From contig NZ_BAAAWN010000001.1 in assembly GCF_039535095.1 (NCBI RefSeq), positions 4,588,001-4,652,000 on the forward strand: a stretch of DNA of 64,000 nt, read 5' to 3'. Positions 61,085 through 64,000 of the stretch are shown piece by piece. Position 1 is the stretch's first letter. Every line of letters begins with the position of its first letter. The DNA is from Arthrobacter ramosus (GTDB lineage Bacteria > Actinomycetota > Actinomycetes > Actinomycetales > Micrococcaceae). The notes under the pieces were generated by a model. That model was not told the DNA's origin and did no database searches. It saw only the letters and a program-made list of their open reading frames with translations. The position numbers and the translations under genes are program-made.

Positions 61085-62776
61085 TCAGCCGCGGCGAGCC
61101 CTGCGGTGCCAGACAACCATCCCCCCGCCGATCGCGGCGAGCAGTGCGCCGACGCCCAGCCAGCGGAACGGATCAAGCCCGCCGGTGAAGGCGAGGGGAG
61201 AACCTGGCCCCGCGCCCAGCGTGACCCCGGCCCCGGTCGCCGTCACGCTGGGCGTGACCGACGGCGTCGGTGTGGCGGTCCCGGTCGCAGTCGGCGTCGG
61301 GGTGGGCGCGACTGTCGGCGTCGGGGTGGGCGTGACTGTTGGCGTCGGACCCGCCACCTTGAGGGAAATGCCCGTGCAGCCGTCGCAGGCGGCCAAATCG
61401 GCTTGCGGCGCAAAGCCGGCGACCGCCACCGAGACCCGGCCCGGAACAGGCCCCTCGGCAGCGGCCAACACGGCGTCGGCTCCAGGACCGGAACCGCTGA
61501 TGCGCGCCGAAACCGTCAGGGTCGCGCTCTTGCCGGCGGGCAGATCCGTCCTCCACCCGACGGCCCCGCCATATCGCTCGGTCGTACCGGTCGACGCTGT
61601 GAGGCCTTCGATTGTCGCGTCGTCAACGAGGTCCCTGAGGTCCACAGCCACGGCCGCGCCGGCCACGTCGACGGATCCGGCGGTCGCCGACATCGTCCAG
61701 ACGACCGTGTCACCCGGACTCACTTTGCTCCCGTGCGCCGGAGTGGACGCTACCGCCAGCGACCAGGTGCCCTTGGGCACGACGCCGGCGGCCTTGTCCT
61801 GCACTGCGGACAGGTTCTTCATCCAAGAGAACGCGGTGGGCGTGATGGTGTCATCGCCCCAGGCCTTTCCGTCGCGGTCGACGGCGTATGCGAAGAACCC
61901 GCCCTTCGAGGAGCCACCCTCGGGCTGCCAGGTCGCGTACTGGTACGCCGTACTCCGCGGTGCCGTCGCGGGATCGTAGATGCCTTCGGCGTCACCCCAG
62001 CGCGTCCGATCCTGCTCCTCAGGGAAAGAGAAGCCGGGCAGGAACTGGCAGGAGGCGATCTTATCCGCGAACGTGTTCCAGGTCCTCTGCATCCCCCACC
62101 CGCCCCGGCCGTAGGCCTGCAGGAGTACAAAGGAGACGTTCTCGTGCACGGCCTTGAACAGCGGAGTGTTGCCGTCCTGGTTGGTGTCGTAGATGAAGAT
62201 CTTGTCGGTGCCGGACTTCGGGCCGATCAGTTTGCCGAGGGCGTTGAACACGCCGATCGCGCGGGTGAGTTTGTCGCCCTGCGGATAGGACTCGACGTCG
62301 ATATCAATCCCGTCGAGGCCGTAGGGGGTGACGAAGGTGTCGACGAGCTCCTGCGCGTAGGCGCGGTACGCGTCCTCGGTCAGCGGGATGTCAGCGTCGG
62401 CGAGGCGCTCGAGCCACAGGGTGTAGACCACCTTCGTGCCCTGCGCGTGCAATGCAGGCACGTAGGTGTCGCGCAGAGTGCGCCAATAGTCGGTGTTGGC
62501 CGTGGCGCCGGCGTCGAAGACCATCGCCACATCGATCTCCGGTGGGAGGTCGCTCATGCGTGTGACGTTCGGGTGGGGCAAATTCGAGTTGGCGTTATGC
62601 GGCACGGTGACGTCGCGCCAGGTCCGGTAGTACGCCATTGTGAGGGGCTCCGCCTCGCAGTGCGCGGTATTGCCTATGGATGCCTTGGCGGCGTCATCGG
62701 CGACCGCCGGCTGCGGACCGAAGGCGGCGAGTCCAGCGAGTAGTACCCCTGCGCCGAATGCTGTTTTTCGTCTCAT
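61085..62776 (-). CDS. Secreted GH18-type endo-beta-N-acetylglucosaminidase-like protein with LAFTG sorting signal
   Basis: 563 aa from ATG 62776 (GAGAGAGAG ahead); a start at 62803 would add nine residues. Signal peptide RRKTAFGAGVLLAGLAAFGPQPAVADD. The catalytic barrel has GLDGIDIDVESYPQGD, the GH18 D-x-x-D-x-D-x-E motif, with AYYRTWRD at its start and SFVLLQAYGRGGWG later. A beta-domain and a Pro/Thr-rich stretch (about 485-525) follow. The end has LAFTG, a hydrophobic segment (GVGALLAAIGGGMVVW) and HRRARRG, a class E sortase signal. It probably cuts chitobiose cores of N-glycans or similar GlcNAc polymers at the cell surface. Confidence 0.85.
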   Translation of the reverse strand: MRRKTAFGAGVLLAGLAAFGPQPAVADDAAKASIGNTAHCEAEPLTMAYYRTWRDVTVPHNANSNLPHPNVTRMSDLPPEIDVAMVFDAGATANTDYWRTLRDTYVPALHAQGTKVVYTLWLERLADADIPLTEDAYRAYAQELVDTFVTPYGLDGIDIDVESYPQGDKLTRAIGVFNALGKLIGPKSGTDKIFIYDTNQDGNTPLFKAVHENVSFVLLQAYGRGGWGMQRTWNTFADKIASCQFLPGFSFPEEQDRTRWGDAEGIYDPATAPRSTAYQYATWQPEGGSSKGGFFAYAVDRDGKAWGDDTITPTAFSWMKNLSAVQDKAAGVVPKGTWSLAVASTPAHGSKVSPGDTVVWTMSATAGSVDVAGAAVAVDLRDLVDDATIEGLTASTGTTERYGGAVGWRTDLPAGKSATLTVSARISGSGPGADAVLAAAEGPVPGRVSVAVAGFAPQADLAACDGCTGISLKVAGPTPTVTPTPTPTVAPTPTPTATGTATPTPSVTPSVTATGAGVTLGAGPGSPLAFTGGLDPFRWLGVGALLAAIGGGMVVWHRRARRG

Positions 62777-62841
62777 TGCTCTCTCTCTTGTTTGAGGAGG
62801 CATCTTCGAGAATCACCGCGAAGATACCCGGCAATCTGCAA

Positions 62842-62922
62842 CTATAGCGATTTAGTAAAACGGTAGCAGGTGGCAACCGCTCTGCACAGACCTAGTTTTG
62901 AGACCACTCTGTATCGCTACAG
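62842..62922. promoter_or_regulatory. Putative LacI-type operators between GH18 gene and regulator
   Basis: CTATAGCGATTTAG (62842-62855) and CTGTATCGCTACAG (62909-62922) fit one consensus, CTRTAKCGMTWYAG, palindromic about a central CG. The second lies 7 nt before the regulator start, the first in the leader of the GH18 gene. Joint repression of both genes is likely. Confidence 0.7.
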
Positions 62923-62929
62923 TTGAAGC

Positions 62930-63949
62930 ATGTACAAAGCGAAGCGTGTGACCATCACGGACATCGCCCGCCTGGCCGGGGTGTCACCGGGCGCGGTGTC
63001 GTTCGCACTGAACGGGCGGCCGGGTGTCAGTGAGCAGACACGAAAGCGCATCCTCACCATCGCCGAGGAGCACCAGTGGCTTCCGAGCTCGGCGGCGCGG
63101 GCGCTCGGCGGCGCGGGCGCCGGGGTCATCGGCTTCGCCGTCAACCGCTCGGCAGGCACCCTCGGTGCGGAGGCGTTCTTCACCGACCTCATCGCCGGTG
63201 TCCAGTCGGCCCTCGCAAAGAACCGCATCGCGATGCAGATGGTGCTCGTCTCCTCGATCGAGGAGGAAGTGGCGACCTACCGCCGCTGGCACAGCGCCAA
63301 CCAGGTCGATGGAGTCATCGTCATCGATCCCCGTGACGACGACCCGCGTTTCCCGGTGCTGCGCGATCTCGCCCTCCCCGCAGTCGTGCTCGGCAGCCAT
63401 GCGTCCGAGGAGGGCCACCCTGCGACGATCTGGCTCGACGACAGTCAGGTGGCGCACTCTCTTTTCGACTATCTCAGCGCCCTTGGACATCGCTCGATCG
63501 CGTACGTCGCCGGTCCTGCGGAGTTCCAACACACGCGCCTGCGCACCGAGGTGCTCGCCGGTCTCGAACGCGGGGTGAGCGGAGAGGTGATCGCCACCGA
63601 CTTCTCGCCAGCCGCGGCATCCATGACCATGCGCCGCCTCCTAAGTCGACGGGAGCGGCCGACAGCCGTGGTCTTCGATAACGACGTCATGGCGATTGCC
63701 GGCCTTCGGGTCGCGCAAGAGATGGGGCTGTCAGTGCCGGTGGATCTCTCCATCGCCTCCTTCGACGACTCGGTCGTCGCTGGGCTCGTGCACCCGTCGA
63801 TCACCTGCATCACCCGCGATACGTTCGGGCTCGGGGCGGCGGCAGCGGCGTTCCTCCTTGAGCAGATCGATGCACCCGACGTACTTGCGGACCGCATCGG
63901 CGCCATGCCGCAGCTCACTGTCCGCGAGAGCACCGCCGTCCCGCGCTAA
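62930..63949 (+). CDS. LacI-family transcriptional regulator
   Basis: 339 aa. HTH: RVTITDIARLAGVSPGAVSFALNGRPGVSEQTRKRILTIAEEHQWLPSSAARALGG. Effector domain of the periplasmic-binding type (GVIGFAVNRSAGTLGAEAFF, GHRSIAYVAGPAEFQHTRLR, SIASFDDSVVAGLVHPSITCI). It is divergent from the GH18 gene and is its probable repressor, with glycan-derived sugar as the likely inducer. The 51 nt after its stop hold nothing recognisable. Confidence 0.92.
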   Translation: MYKAKRVTITDIARLAGVSPGAVSFALNGRPGVSEQTRKRILTIAEEHQWLPSSAARALGGAGAGVIGFAVNRSAGTLGAEAFFTDLIAGVQSALAKNRIAMQMVLVSSIEEEVATYRRWHSANQVDGVIVIDPRDDDPRFPVLRDLALPAVVLGSHASEEGHPATIWLDDSQVAHSLFDYLSALGHRSIAYVAGPAEFQHTRLRTEVLAGLERGVSGEVIATDFSPAAASMTMRRLLSRRERPTAVVFDNDVMAIAGLRVAQEMGLSVPVDLSIASFDDSVVAGLVHPSITCITRDTFGLGAAAAAFLLEQIDAPDVLADRIGAMPQLTVRESTAVPR

Positions 63950-64000
63950 GGTCTCAGACGACGGTGTTCCGAGAGGCGTAAGCGGTCCGGCTGACCGCGG

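Noticed and set aside
61067..62743. 558-aa open frame opposite the GH18 gene
   Set aside because: Arg/Gly-rich frame with no motifs; the other strand has signal peptide, active site and sorting signal.

Overview
The window reads as the chromosome of a high-GC actinobacterium of the Arthrobacter / Pseudarthrobacter / Paenarthrobacter type. This rests on recognised protein families (GAF-ANTAR regulators, actinobacterial Ku/LigD, VKOR, MHS transporters, an LAxTG sorting signal) and on frequent GTG/TTG starts; it is an inference, because no rRNA or other marker gene is present. I saw no tRNA, rRNA or CRISPR array.

Layout. (1) 1-4128: leftward hydantoinase/oxoprolinase pair (hyuA, hyuB) followed by the start of an ABC solute-binding lipoprotein that runs off the window. 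(2) 4448-6539: small regulatory and metal-ribbon genes. (3) 6874-12903: a complete fructose PTS operon (DeoR-type regulator, 1-phosphofructokinase, fused EIIABC) that also carries the general PTS genes ptsI and ptsH. (4) 13013-20384: a stress and DNA-repair block with topoisomerase IB, Dps, a small membrane protein, CsbD, a second zinc-ribbon paralogue, a Rho-N-like protein, and divergent Ku and LigD for non-homologous end joining. (5) 20738-26267: a PrmC-like methyltransferase, an MHS transporter, a secreted or anchored hypothetical protein, and a two-component system. (6) 26201-32576: a foreign island bounded by 136-bp direct repeats that duplicate the end of the histidine kinase gene and the start of a VOC gene. 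It carries VKOR, a lipoprotein, and a decayed ISL3-type IS that is itself split by a 3.15-kb element with two tyrosine recombinases and 14-bp terminal inverted repeats. (7) 32919-39905: envelope/polysaccharide membrane genes, ending in an acyltransferase gene split by an IS1634-type insertion with a CTAG target duplication. (8) 40024-41734: a small HTH / Clp-N pair with strong palindromic operators, then GNAT and SRPBCC genes. (9) 41848-57022: a leftward 14-gene polyol catabolic operon (sugar ABC transporter, ALDH, IolD-like ThDP hydrolase, aldolase, three Gfo/Idh dehydrogenases, LacI regulator, 2-hydroxyacid dehydrogenase, SDR, IolE-like protein). Its last gene, mmsA/iolA, is broken by an internal deletion. 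A divergent TIM-barrel gene shares its operator region. (10) 58321-63949: FUSC-type membrane protein, SDR, small membrane protein, and a GH18-type secreted endoglycosidase with a divergent LacI regulator.

Two families of long palindromic intergenic repeats occur, each in two copies (12911/16066 and 41770/58141). The clearest findings are exact gene-disruption events that can be undone in silico to restore reading frames. They show recent mobile-element activity in envelope and regulatory loci. The most promising physiology is the inositol-like operon that lacks IolB, IolC and IolJ.
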